64,000 nt of DNA from Ceratorhiza oryzae-sativae (Eukaryota > Basidiomycota > Agaricomycetes > Cantharellales > Ceratobasidiaceae). The notes below the pieces were generated by a model. That model was not told the DNA's origin. It did no database searches and saw nothing but the letters and a program-made list of their open reading frames with translations. The stretch is taken from NCBI GenBank assembly GCA_030998015.1, contig JARWMV010000012.1:1-64000 (forward strand), in the 5' to 3' direction. Made by a program: the position numbers and the translations under genes. Positions 33,501 to 45,018 of this stretch are shown one piece after another (positions within the stretch are counted from its first letter, which is position 1; each line of letters starts with the position of its first letter).

Positions 33501-34790
33501 TTGACCGTCCACCCACCCCCGACGTACGCGCATGCGCTCAAGACTCCAACTTCACTCCATCGTGCTACCACATTACCGCTCCCCAGAATAACTACCCGCG
33601 AGAGCAGTTGCGAAATTTCCCAATACGTTCTCGTGGAAGTTTGCCCACCGAGGACCTCCGATTTGCCGTTATCAGGCATCAATGCGACATATACTGCTGC
33701 AAGGGACACCCATGATCACGACGATGACGATCGCACCCCAGTCGCCCCACAAGCCGTCATCGAAGGTGTTGCGAATTTCTGCGAAATAGCGGAAATCCAG
33801 TATGTAGCAGAAGACGGCGAATCATATCGATCCTCTCTAGCTCAATGGCACTCTTTCGACGACACGGGTGTGCTGGGTAGCATACACGGAGAATCCACAT
33901 TCCACACTCCAATGTCTCAAAACTTTGAGAACATGGCCGAGCGGAAGTTGCTTGTCATCGGCAGTAACTACCAGAGGGACGCAAGTGATTTTGCTTATCG
34001 ACATAGTTTGGCTTCCCTCCAGGGTGCGCAGCTCGATACCAAGTCCCTCAAATCAGCATTTAGACAGAGGGCTTATTCTGTTCAAACCCTAGTAGGAAAC
34101 AACTTTGACCGTGAGGATGTGCTCAACCGAGTCCGGTCGTTCCTGCGCTCAGCGACGAGACCTGGTGACGTACGTGCGATAATCTTCACAGGACACACGC
34201 GTTCTATGCTTGGTGATGGGACGGTGGCGATCGTACCTCCTGTGTGCCGAGGCGAACACGACTTAATTCCAGCAACGTTGTGGGAACAAACAGTGGTGGA
34301 AAACACGATGCCGGGCGTTATCGTTCTTTCCATTTTCGCGAGCTGTATGGCCGGAGCGCTCATGCGCCAGAAGGTTGACCTCAAGGACCTTAGTCTCCCT
34401 TCCCAAGAAGAGAGCACTATATCCGACGCCCCTATTTTCGTTACATTCGCCTCCAGCCAAGAGAACGAGCGAAGCTACGAATCAACTGTGGGCTTCAACG
34501 AGGACGGTACCTCTCGGCCAGGTGACCATTTTCTTCGTGCCCTGACCCTGACGGCACGCGAAAAGAATGTAACCGACTGGCACAGCTTTACAGAGTCTAT
34601 CCAGACGAAGTTTAATCAGCTACGTCAAATAGGGGCCCTTTGCGCCGAACTGAGCTCGGATTCAGATGTGACGCGTGGGAGCTGGTTAGAAGATTCGCCG
34701 CAACGGCCGATTATGAGCGCCTCTGAGCTCCACTTGCCGGTATGTTGCTCATTACCAGCTCCTGACGATGCTGCTGATAGCTTATATTAA
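33501..34790 (+). CDS. Caspase-like cysteine protease 2 (peptidase C14 fold)
   Basis: 429-residue frame, paralogous to the gene at 31152. The core starts at AERKLLVIGSNY (residue 146), with LDTKSLKSAFRQRAYSVQTL, the His motif IIFTGHTRS (His232) and the Cys motif LSIFASCMAGAL (Cys282), then IFVTFASSQENERSYES. Residues 1-145 are not conserved with paralogue 1 and include an acidic patch (DTHDHDDDD); part may be an unrecognised intron. Candidate catalytic residues are present in both copies, so both may be active. The pair arose by tandem duplication and has diverged well beyond allelic difference. Confidence 0.75.
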   Translation: MTVHPPPTYAHALKTPTSLHRATTLPLPRITTRESSCEISQYVLVEVCPPRTSDLPLSGINATYTAARDTHDHDDDDRTPVAPQAVIEGVANFCEIAEIQYVAEDGESYRSSLAQWHSFDDTGVLGSIHGESTFHTPMSQNFENMAERKLLVIGSNYQRDASDFAYRHSLASLQGAQLDTKSLKSAFRQRAYSVQTLVGNNFDREDVLNRVRSFLRSATRPGDVRAIIFTGHTRSMLGDGTVAIVPPVCRGEHDLIPATLWEQTVVENTMPGVIVLSIFASCMAGALMRQKVDLKDLSLPSQEESTISDAPIFVTFASSQENERSYESTVGFNEDGTSRPGDHFLRALTLTAREKNVTDWHSFTESIQTKFNQLRQIGALCAELSSDSDVTRGSWLEDSPQRPIMSASELHLPVCCSLPAPDDAADSLY

Positions 34791-37700
34791 TGATAGCCTT
34801 TCCAATCTGTTTTTCCGTCACAAGTGTCGTTGATCGAAGCACCCCTCACTCCGATAAATAACCCTGTTGATTTGGCGGAGGAGTTTTTGGCACATATTCG
34901 TCTACGGGGAGATTTTCCCGAGATTACGCACTTCACTTACTCCCCCACAAACAACGTACCCTCTGCAGCCTAGTTTTGTCGAACGTTCCAGGCTTGAGAT
35001 ATTGTTCTCCATTCGGACATTTTGGTATTTTCCCTGGACGTCTTGCGTAAAGTTTAAAACGTTGTTTTGAATTATGTGGAATATATTGAGCCTAGCTTTT
35101 GACACTGAGAGCAAGTGTATGCGTGTAAGTAAGGCTTTAGGCTTCAGGTGAGCGGGCTCCGTACGGATCAATGGCGCACACTGTCTACACACTATGATTA
35201 ACCACCCATTGCTCTTCTGTCGAGTGGCGGGTTGTCTTACAATCTGCCACCTGTGAACGCTCCATTTAGGGGGTGTGATGCTTCTGAAGTTCGAGCTAAC
35301 GTCGAGGCAGCCTGTGCCAATCGGCCAATTGGTATCAGAAGTCGGCTCATAATGGATTTTATATTCAACACGCCTCAATCGAGCCGATTATGCGGTTGGA
35401 TCACTTCAGGGCCGAAAAATAAGGAGGAACGGGGTACGACCAACCGAGGACGTGCAAACATGCCTCGAAATTTTTTTAAATATCCCACCGAGGTTGTCAG
35501 CTAATCAAAGGCAGCTGGGTTCCACTTGGCGGTGATCGAAATCTGCATCCTATGGGTGGTTTCCTTGGTATAATATTGTTCACTGTCTTTCTTTGCCTCT
35601 GTATAATGAATCAGATAACCCAAGGACCGGTTATTCAGCCAAGCATCGTACACGGCTGCGACTGGTGCTTGTGAGAAAAGTGCATTACCATCGCCATTTG
35701 ATGCCTCCTCCTTCTGCAATGATGTTTCATCCGTACTTAAACCCCCTTGGATGGTCATTTGTCTCCCAAGCTATTGCACTGGCTACTCTGCTTGTAGACA
35801 TAGGTTCTACCACCATCCTCGCCTACACCTATACACCCGAGACCGTCAAGCAGAGCGAGGCCGACGGCAGCAGTTTCTAGTACGGCGTCATCGCCTAGAC
35901 ACTTATTCTTCCATCCAGAACGTTTCATTCAATTGGCTCACGTTTAAGATTATCTGTTCATCCATGACGTGTATTTATTGGAGGAGCCTGTATGCGGAAT
36001 GTTTGGGGTTGATAACATTTTGCAAGTAGGTTCACTATGAAAGGGTACCATAGATTCCAGATCTTTTTTATTCGGATTCTGCGCCTTTCTGGGTGTGATG
36101 CGTAAAACTCTTCATGTGAACGGACGATAGGTTCCCGTCATCAAGGGGTACATCATCAACAGGTTTCAGGGAGTGGATTGTTACATGTATGGAGGAATGG
36201 AATCGCATTGAACAAGGCCTCTCAATGATTTAACACGTTTAGTTGAGATTTGGCTAGACATAATATATATTATAAAGGAATTTGATGAAATCAAGACTAG
36301 CAGGTATGACGCAGAATGTCGATGTGGAGGAATCTGAAATCGGGATATGATGCGAATATCAAAGCAATTTATATGACATTTCCAGATGAACGGATTAATC
36401 ATTCGCGTTTACTATTCTTTCCGCGCCGCGATTGCTGCAATATGAGCCGTTGGTCATAGAACAGGGTAAAGGATGCTGACAAATCCACTGCAAGCCGTTG
36501 GGTTTAAGTCTGATTTGCGTTCTGCGCCATCACCGTGTTCCGACTATGCCAGACCGCTGCTGGTGCGACTTTCCATGTCTTGAGCCTAAATCCAAAAAGA
36601 GTAAATCTGTTAATACTGCGACCACAGCCAAGGCCAAAAATGCAATGAGCGCCAAGCAATCTCTTGACGCGTTCGCCAGTGCCCAACATACGATGCGGAA
36701 TACGTTCGCTTCGCCTGATTCATTCGAAAGCTCCGATAAGGATGCTGAAATAAGAGGGCTCATATTGAGTGCCTCGGAGTACGACAGGAGTTTTGAAAGG
36801 AAGTATCGCTGATACCAGAACTCCCTGAACCGCCTCACGAGATCACGTCCGGGGGGCGAGTCTTATTGACACGAAGATCAATAGCAGTATCACGAAGCGA
36901 TGACGGTGCGTCTTTTGGATTACTTACCCCAACTCGATACACGTTGACGACAACCTGGAATCAGTGGCGAACGACCATCCCGGAGGACCGATCACCGTTC
37001 CACGTTCGAAGATTTTTTGCTCTGACCCACGAGTGTTTGGCGCATTGCTCAAGCTGGACCGGCCACGGGTGTGTGAGTAATACGAGTTTACGTGCGACGA
37101 GTTTTGCGGGATGATGGGAAAAGTCAAAAACGCTTCAAGGCAAGGATTTCATCTGGGGCTGTGGTGGGTTTCCCCACATGACACGCTCGGAGGCAAGAAG
37201 CTCTCATGCTTACAAAGGACATCAAGATAAAATGGAACGAGATGGCGGAGTTTACCATCAGGCGAAAATATAGGGTCAGGCTGGGTTGCCTCCTGTGTAA
37301 CAATTGACCGCCGAATTGACAATGGATCAACCCTCCATTCTCTTGCTATTTTTACTACATGCATCGCGGCACTGCCTATCATGATGGTATATTGAACCAC
37401 GGAAGTCGACTAGACTCGATGTCGACCACCAATCATCGTGTCCTAGTGGCCGAATCGAACATAGCATGCCCAATCCCGGTAGTATCTCAACATGTTCCTC
37501 TGCCATAACTTGTGAAGACAACCCAAATACTTGTTTGATGCATTTGCCGACTCCAATGTCAAAAGAGTAGTCTTGGAAGTTAGCTCCTTGACGAGGTCGT
37601 TTGCGTTCTCGGAGGATGCTGATGTGGGACGTGGTATGGTGATGAGAATCGGAAGTGACGCCAAGGTTGTTGAATTTACAATCATATGCGTGCATGTATG

Positions 37701-38690
37701 CGCATATTTGTTTCTGTTTCGTATCCCTCCTCTCTGATATCATGCGCGAGTTCGCGGGAACCCCCTCTCCTTCCTTAGTTCTCCACCTTCGTAGTTGAGC
37801 TAAGGTATCGTATTTTCATCTCTTCTCATGTATTTTATTCTTACTGTGCTCTATAGTACGATTTGTATCTTAGGTACAGTATATACACAGTTCTCTACCT
37901 TCGTAGTTGAGCTAAGTACGATTTGTATCTTAGCCACGAGATACCTCCCTGCGTGAGAAAGGTTGCTCTCGCCAGAAACTCTGACCAGATTAGGCACGAC
38001 CAGCACGTCCAAACAAGTCGAGACGGAGACCGAGGCTGACGCTGGCGATTGCCAACCGCGGAATCTCGGTGCCTGCCACTGGAGATATATTCGTCATCGA
38101 CGAAGGGGTATCAAATCTCGATCGACCCGGCGCCGATCATGGATCGAGATCGTTGTTTACGGGGGCGCCGCGCCTCGTCCGGCGGCAGATCGTGGGGTCG
38201 AATGAAACCGAAGCGCCGGCAGATTTACAGCAGGGCAGCACACCACCCTCGAGTGCCATTGACATGGGTACATATGAATGATCTCTTCGTCTGGCTTATT
38301 CAGCTTTTCGGTTTGTTTCTGTGGTGCGTTGGAAGGCTTGTTAAGAGTCCGGTACCCGGCAGTGATCCAGTAATTTGTACTAGAACCCCATTGAGGACGA
38401 AAGATGTGGCCATATTTGTCAGGCACTCCGCTGGAGGGTTCGTGTCATGTACGGACAATCATTTCCTAACAGCATCAAACCATATCTAGCTGCTCCGAAG
38501 GGTATAAGTTAACTGGCGTTGAAGGAGGTCATCCTCCAAGGCATCGTATTTTATCTACAAGAGAATGGATCGTGTACTAACACACTAATTAATAACACCG
38601 TGCTCTGGAAGACAACGAGACAGAAATGAAAATGTCACAAGAGTCGCACACAAGATTGAACATAGATAACAGCTCTACACAATAGAACAG
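34791..38690. other. Long region without a recognised gene
   Basis: Short frames occur at 35501-35758 (-, ending NPAAFD), 36498-36812 (+, Lys/Ser/Ala-rich) and 37443-37685 (-, LVKELTSKTTLLTL), but none shows a domain or clear splice structure. A pair of direct repeats lies at 37774-37933. I could not assign any gene. Confidence 0.4.
37774..37933. repeat. Interleaved short direct repeats
   Basis: ACCTTCGTAGTTGAGCTAAG occurs near 37784 and again near 37895; AGTACGATTTGTATCTTAG occurs near 37856 and 37915. This looks like a small local duplication. Confidence 0.6.
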
Positions 38691-38760
38691 CCCAGCATAT
38701 AAAGCGTCAAAACTCCGTCCCGGAACAGACTCCAGATTTGTCCGATGCTTCACTGTCCCT

Positions 38761-40355
38761 TTAAATTATCGAAACGAGCACCGCCCCCGCGGCGATCAAG
38801 ACCCTCAACACACTGCCTGCCTCGAGACCGGTCGCGCCGTTATTGCTCGTGTTGCCGATAGATCCACCAGTGGATCCAGGCGTACCGGCGCTCGCAGTCG
38901 TCGTCGGCATCGTCAACCCGGAATCACTCAGGCCGGGCGAGAGCATATACCACGCATTCGAAGGATAATCCGGGGCCTTGCTCGCCAACCACTTGGCGTA
39001 CTTGCCGTCCGGATCACCGTACACGCTCGCCACAGCAGCCAACGGAGGAAACAATTCGAGCGTATAGTCCTCTTCACCCGTCGGCGCAATCGTCATGGCG
39101 TAATCGCACGCCTGTTGGATCCCCGCGCCGGACTTGGTCGTGCGGTTCCAGGCGTCGGTGATCCCGACATAGGCACCGATCTTGGCATTGATGACCATCG
39201 CCATCAGGTTGTACGCCCGGTAGTGGTACGGACGTGTGCGGTCAGTCTCGAGCGGCTGGTCACCGTTAGCGGCGATTTGGTTTTGGTAGATCCCGGTGAA
39301 GAACTCTTCAACCGTCGCTTTGGCTGCGGCGGTGTCTCCGACCAAGAGCTGGAGCGACGCCACTTGGTTGAACCAGTAGCTTCCGTGGTTGCTGAATGCC
39401 AAGCGAGAGTTAGTTTACGGATGTCAAAACGAGAGGGACAACAAACTTGGGCGCAGCCTTTTCTTCCAACGACATGCTGTTGGTCGTCAACCACCGAAGA
39501 TATTCCTTGACCCACGCATTGAGCCCGTCATCCAGCAGCTGAGTCCACTCGGGAGCTTGACCCTTTCGCAGTCATGATACCCGACGTGATCTTGGCCATG
39601 CCCTTCAAGTCGAGAATACCCGTATGACTGCCTTGTTGCACTCCTGGTCCTCGCAACAGCTGGGCGTAGACCAGGTTCGGGTTCATGAGCGTATCGGGGT
39701 TCAGGAACCAGGTGTAGATCTGGTTGGCGATGTTGGACGAGTACCTCGAGTCCTTGGTGTACGACCAGGCTAAGGCGTTGTAGAATACGCTGTCGCTCAG
39801 GGCTTGGAATGCGCCAGTGTCGTTGACCATGCGAGCATCGGGGTTGAACTCGCCATCACGTCGGGTATAATTGCACATCGTGTAAACTGGGCGAACCGAT
39901 TAGCTGCTGGTCAGCTAGGAAGATAGCCGAGACTCACTCTGTTGGTCGGTGAGTGCAGTGGTATTTCCAACATTGGAGCAGTCGGGCCAGAAGTAAGGGC
40001 GCAGGCTCAGGTAGTCACTTCACAACATCAGCGTTCGATTCAAGAAGTGACATCCGACTCGACTGACTGAGAACTGTTGGTCGGCGGAAGGATGGGCTTC
40101 GATGTTACAGCTAGACATACATATCAGCATTTGCAAGTCGGAAAATAAACCAACACGGATGGACTTACACCAAGGCCCTTGCGCAGAAACAAACTCGGCA
40201 TCCACAATCGTGTTGGCCTGTGCCCACTTGGCGTTGGCGACCCAGCTCGAGCCAAGCACGTCCTCTGGCACGAAAAAGTAGTTTGGATAGCTCGTCATGG
40301 ACATGGCGGGTGCGGCGAATGCAGCCAGCAGGCCGACCTGAATATGTCTGACCAT
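38761..40355 (-). CDS. GPI-anchored alginate-lyase-like protein, with a frameshift
   Basis: Five exons on the minus strand: 40355-40169, 40110-40068, 40017-39938, 39886-39447, 39391-38761, with GT-AG introns of 58, 50, 51 and 55 nt. The N-terminus has a signal peptide (VGLLAAFAAPAMS). The joined frame gives family motifs such as HDYLSLRPYFWPDC, IYTMCNYTRRDGEFN and NNHGSYWFNQVASLQLL, typical of the fungal Alginate_lyase (PF05426-type) fold, which eliminates uronic-acid polysaccharides. The C-terminus is Ser/Thr/Gly-rich with a small-residue site (NNGATG) and a hydrophobic tail, as in GPI-anchored wall proteins. Exon 4 length is off by one base: the frame breaks near 39550-39570, between TAKGSSS and EWTQLLDDGL. 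Confidence 0.75.
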
Positions 40356-41373
40356 TGCTCTGACTCTGTTCCGAGGCAAAGAGTGTGGGCCACAACCAGA
40401 AAGATGCAAGGGAAGACTAATCAATTAGGCAGGTGGACGTGGAGGGAAATAAACTCGACCGTCGTCGCAAAGGGGGAGGTGGCAAACGTGGATTGGGCCA
40501 GCCTTTGGGTTTTGTGGTCGCCGGCGAGCGTTATTCGATCTGATGCCAACGCCAAGTTTCTTGGCGACAAGCACGGCCACGAGATGGCCAATGCGGGCAT
40601 CCGCCGATTGAGTCGCTCAAATAATTCGGACGAGCGTATTATGTATTTGCGTCAAGCAACACGGACAAGGAAAGCTGCCCTCGTGTTGGGCTGCTATGAC
40701 GGCCAGAGACAATACTTATGCTCCCGTGAGGTCAGTCGTAGCTAGGGTCCCACCCTTTGTGTTTGGGACCTCGGGCAGAAGCAGATCGGGCAAGAGCGAA
40801 ATCCACAAGGCTAGCAGTGTTGCCTTGTATTGTCGTCTACCGACTCGAGGTAATGATCAGCAGGATGACGGCATTTGGGTGCTTGGGCGCGTTCAACTCT
40901 TGTTTATTGAGTGTGTTGAAGTTCGTGGCGATCCAAAGATCACGATGCAGAATTCGAAAATGCGATTCTACGGGATGCCGCAAACAGTGGGTGCGATCAA
41001 AATCACATAGAAACAGGAACATTTCGGCCGGATGGGTCTAGCGCCCCTTCCAAAGACCCTGGTACTCGTGGGGGCCGCGCTCTGGACTTCTCCGGTCCTC
41101 GATTAGCGCTGGCACAGTCGCATATATGCTAGCATGATTTCGTGATTCCAGTAGTTGTTCAAGCAACAAGGCTCTCACGTATCGTCTTCAGACTCATCAC
41201 GCTTGTCCCAGTCAATCATATATTTCCAAATCCGCTCAGCGCCAGGCTCAACATTTGAGTCAAAACAAATTTCCTTGGTTGGGTTCGTTTGTGCGGAATG
41301 GCCCCATTCACGCACATTTCTTTCTTTATTCGGGCGTAATACCCTGAATCTATTCCGCCGGATTAACAGAAAG
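40356..41373. other. Intergenic, no gene recognised
   Basis: Upstream region of the alginate-lyase-like gene. Open frames here show no domains or codon pattern I trust. Confidence 0.4.
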
Positions 41374-42608
41374 TCAGGGAATGTGCCATCCGTTGCCAAC
41401 AGTCCTTACCACCCAAGCAACCTGCGATGCAGTTGGCCGCGCGCTCGGCTCATAGCTCCAACACCACCGAAGTACACTAAGCATAATCGTAGCTTTTGGA
41501 GACGTTGTGTTTCCTTCGAGTAAAGGTACCTGAGGGACTCGACGTTTGTCTACGACCTCCGTGATAAGCCGGTACCCTTGAGTAATCTCCTTGAATGGAA
41601 GTTCCCCCGTAATAATCTCCTACATCAGATTTAGCTTGACACAAGCCGATACGCGAATACATTCTCACAAGCATTGTCTAACCGTGTTGTATACACGTCA
41701 GCAAATATATTGGCCACGAATCTCGAATGACTCACCATTCCCATCGCATATATGTCAGCCTCGCGTGATCGTTGGGCGTTCTCTTGATGAAGCTCCGGCG
41801 CCTGAGTCCGCATACGCAAAATTGAGCTCATCGTAGATACCTGCACTAGTTAAACCCACCATCCAGCGCAGCGTGCCTCCTCCTGGATCGGTCTGAGAAA
41901 ACTCCAACACCTTGTCGTGCATGATTGCGAGCCCAAAGTCCGTAAGCTTGAGCGTGCCGTCTCCGTCCACAAGAAGGTTAGCCTGTTCGCGCTGTGTTAC
42001 TGGTCCGACAGGTATCGTATCAAGCGTTACCCACTCCTTTGATGTCACCATGAGCCTCGACGAGTTTTACGTTAGGAACAACGGCGCGTGAAGCGAGACA
42101 ATAGAAACCTACTACATTCTCTCCATGCAGGTACGTGATCGCCTGAGCCAGTTGTAGACACTAGAGTGTGGTCAACGCAATGCTGCTAGGCTCATTGGGC
42201 ATAGAGCTCATATCCATACCATAGGGAACCGCTTCATATCCGGACGCTTCCGAAGTACCTCGCACACGCTGCCATATGCCATCCACGGAGATACCATTGC
42301 CAGACAGTTCTGAAATATCGCTAGACCATCGAGTGCGAGTATGTTCCTATGCTTCATCTTTGACCAAACGTTCAGTTCACGAGCAGTGCGCTGTGTGCAA
42401 GTAGAAGTAAAATAGTACCGAGTAGGTGTACGTGATACTTGGTTGTGCGTACTTTAACTTCCCTGTTGTCGCGTTGCCTGAGACACTTGACTGCCACTTG
42501 CCGCTCGTCAGGGATCATGACGCGGTAAACGTCGGACAGACCGGTACGTGCGACGACTGGAGGTATGGGACTCGCTGAGCTAGGCAGAATCTCTGTGAGG
42601 TCAGCAAT
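41374..42608 (-). CDS. TKL-like protein kinase domain, 3' part of a gene
   Basis: Exons on the minus strand: 42608-42453, 42390-42220, 42160-42113, 42055-42035, 41982-41860, 41801-41736, 41619-41374. Motifs in order: VAVKCLRQ (ATP-binding Lys), HGDIKGANLL (catalytic loop with HGD in place of HRD), TDFGLAIMHD (DFG), GGGTLRWMAPEL (activation end), ADIYAMGM, and CWSYEPSARPT. HGD loops and the GGGT-RWMAPE segment are typical of a large agaricomycete kinase family; most targets are unknown. The invariant catalytic-loop Asp is present. The 42055-42035 exon is only 21 nt. The 5' end is not resolved: the chain of very short candidate exons to the right probably belongs to this transcript. Confidence 0.75.
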
Positions 42609-42822
42609 CTGTGAGTGGGTAGCTAGGTAGTGAACGACCGTCGAAAGTGGCTATTAGCAATGGATAAAAATCAGGTTAATCATCTTGAAGAAATATACAG
42701 TAACCCTACTGTATCGGCGTCGATATGGATTGGTTTCTTCCGGCCAGGGTGTTCATGAAAGAACTGTGAAGGAAGAGCACGCCTCAGGATCGTGTATGGA
42801 AGGCAAACTAATAAAATCTTAC

Positions 42823-43863
42823 TGCCTGTCGTTCGTTCCCCAGACACTTAAGCGGTATACTTTGAGTGAAATCCAAAACTCACCTATGTACGCGCATGGT
42901 AGGCTGGTAAGAGTCTCATTCTACATAACCGTTATGTACTTACTTCCTGCACGCCAAGGCATGTCAACGTGAAACCTGTGTGGCGAGAAGAATACTCACG
43001 ATCTGAATGGATTGTGAGACGTGGGTTAGAGCGTGGGAGCATGAGGGCGTTGAGCGCACATACCTCCTAGTGCGCCGAGATACGAGACTGTCAAATGGCG
43101 ATATGATATCTACTTACGGCCTTCATAAATGGTCGCAATCAGAGGTGCAACCGATTTGTAGTGGCATTTGGCGCACCAGCTAGGGCAACATACTGTCAGG
43201 ACGTGATTAGAAAGCGGCTATTGCCGATAGAATACTCACTGTCTGTCAGAAATTAGTTTAGGGACTGATGCATGTGGATGGATGATCCGAACCATCTGGA
43301 TTCAGTGAGGCAAAGCAACAATAAGCATCAGGGACAAGAGGACCACGAGGGGTACTATGAGAATGAGTAGAAGACTTACCTGCCAAGCGATGAGTGGCAG
43401 GAACGAGAGCAGGGGAAACAAGGTAGAGGCATGAGTCGATATTCTGACTGCAGCCCCTACTGACACTATGGGCATGTGAATAGATATGGCAGATTGGGAA
43501 CAAGAGTAAGAAAAGTGTTACACTCACTACCTATTATAGAAAGTATAGTGTGAATGGCCAAGTGAGAATGATTGGGTTGCAAAGATCTGTGCCTACAGGT
43601 TCCTTGAGAGAAATTCAGCTGCAGGCTGTCTGGTCAGATGCATACATTGTGGACATACATGCTTTATTTGCCCAGATTGAATGAGAAGCTCAGAGAAATT
43701 GGTAGAACCTAGATAACACTCACATTCTAGAAGGCAGGGTGGGCAAGGATCTGTAATGAGTTACAATTATAGGATTTAATATGGTAGTGACCCACAAACT
43801 GGAGGCAAGCAAAGTGTGGAAGGTTAAAAGAGAGAATCAATATTTTGATATGTGACATACCTC
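42823..43863 (-). other. Chain of candidate one-codon exons upstream of kinase
   Basis: On the minus strand the pattern AG-NNN-GTRAGT (or GTATGT, GTAAGA) recurs with exactly three bases between acceptor and donor. The trinucleotides are at 43861-43863 (GAG), 43724-43726 (AAT), 43528-43530 (GTA), 43240-43242 (ACA), 43118-43120 (GCC), 43064-43066 (GAG), 43000-43002 (ATC), 42944-42946 (GAA) and 42823-42825 (GCA). Several implied introns are 51-65 nt, the size seen in neighbouring genes. A 20-nt candidate exon is at 42884-42903. The introns themselves do not resemble each other, so this is not simple duplication. Confidence 0.5.
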
Positions 43864-43888
43864 CTTGATGTGGTAGTGTGGGGATGAT

Positions 43889-44975
43889 GTGGTCAGAGTA
43901 TGGCCATGGCTGTGTCTTGTTCACTCACCCACTGACATGCAACAGAGTGAGAGGGGTGTGGTCAGAATATGCCATGGCTGTGTCTTGTTCACTCACAATC
44001 TGACATGCAACAGAGTGAGAGGGGTGTGGTCAGAGTATGCCATGGCTGTGTCTTGTTCACTCACAATCTGACATGCAACAGAGTGAGAGGGGTGTGGTCA
44101 GAGTGTGCCATGGCTGTGTCTTGTTCACTCACCCACTGACATGCAACAGAGTGAGAGGGGTGTGGTCAGAGTGTGCCATGGCTGTGTCTTGTTCACTCAC
44201 CTGCCAACATGCAACAGAGTGAGAGGGGTGTGGTCAGAGTATGCCATGGCTGTGTCTTGTTCACTCACAGCCTGACATGCAACAGAGTGAGAGGGGTGTG
44301 GTCAGAGTATGCCATGGCTGTGTCTTGTTCACTCACATCCTGACATGCAACAGAGTGAGAGGGGTGTGGTCAGAGTATGCCATGGCTGTGTCTTGTTCAC
44401 TCACTCGCTGACATGCAACAGAGTGAGAGGGGTGTGGTCAGAGTATGCCATGGCTGTGTCTTGTTCACTCACCCACTGACATGCAACAGAGTGAGAGGGG
44501 TGTGGTCAGAGTATGCCATGGCTGTGTCTTGTTCACTCACAATCTGACATGCAACAGAGTGAGAGGGGTGTGGTCAGAGTATGCCATGGCTGTGTCTTGT
44601 TCACTCACAATCTGACATGCAACAGAGTGAGAGGGGTGTGGTCAGAGTATGCCATGGCTGTGTCTTGTTCACTCACCCACTGACATGCAACAGAGTGAGA
44701 GGGGTGTGGTCAGAGTATGCCATGGCTGTGTCTTGTTCACTCACACGCTGACATGCAACAGAGTGAGAGGGGTGTGGTCAGAGTATGCCATGGCTGTGTC
44801 TTGTTCACTCACATCCTGACATGCAACAGAGTGAGAAGGGTGTGGTCAGAGTATGCAATGGATGTGTCTTGTTCACTCACCCGCTGACATGCAACAGAGT
44901 GAGAGGGGTGTGGTCAGAGTATGCCATGGCTGTGTCTTGTTCACTCACATGCTGACATGCAACAGAGTGAGAGGG
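43889..44975 (-). repeat. 68-bp tandem array, 16 units, each intron-like
   Basis: Sixteen units of exactly 68 bp. On the minus strand each unit starts GTGAGTGAAC, holds a branch-point-like CTCTGAC about 30 nt before the end, a pyrimidine-rich stretch, and ends TGCATGTCAG, giving a 65-nt intron-like body. Three bases follow before the next GTGAGT. Those three bases (43929 + 68k, k = 0-15) take nine different values, whereas the other 65 positions show only a handful of substitutions in total. One unit (44201) has TTGG-CAG in place of the AG acceptor. Confidence 0.9.
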
Positions 44976-45018
44976 TTGGCATCAGAGAATGCACTAGTAA
45001 CCAATACCACTTGCTTAC

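Noticed and set aside
40179..40745. Plus-strand 188-codon frame
   Set aside because: It overlaps exons of the alginate-lyase-like gene antisense and has no domain.
43889..44222. Plus-strand repeat protein (translations with CHGCVLFTH-like motifs)
   Set aside because: The unit length of 68 is not a multiple of three, so frames rotate and the motifs are by-products of the repeat.
43889..44975. CRISPR-like array
   Set aside because: The repeat is 65 bp and the variable part only 3-4 bases; no cas genes, and the host is a eukaryote.
43889..44975. Plus-strand intron reading of the array (CTGAC then CAACAG)
   Set aside because: A branch-like and acceptor-like word also exist on the plus strand, but the donor (AGTGAG) is poor and flanking sites outside the array support only the minus strand.
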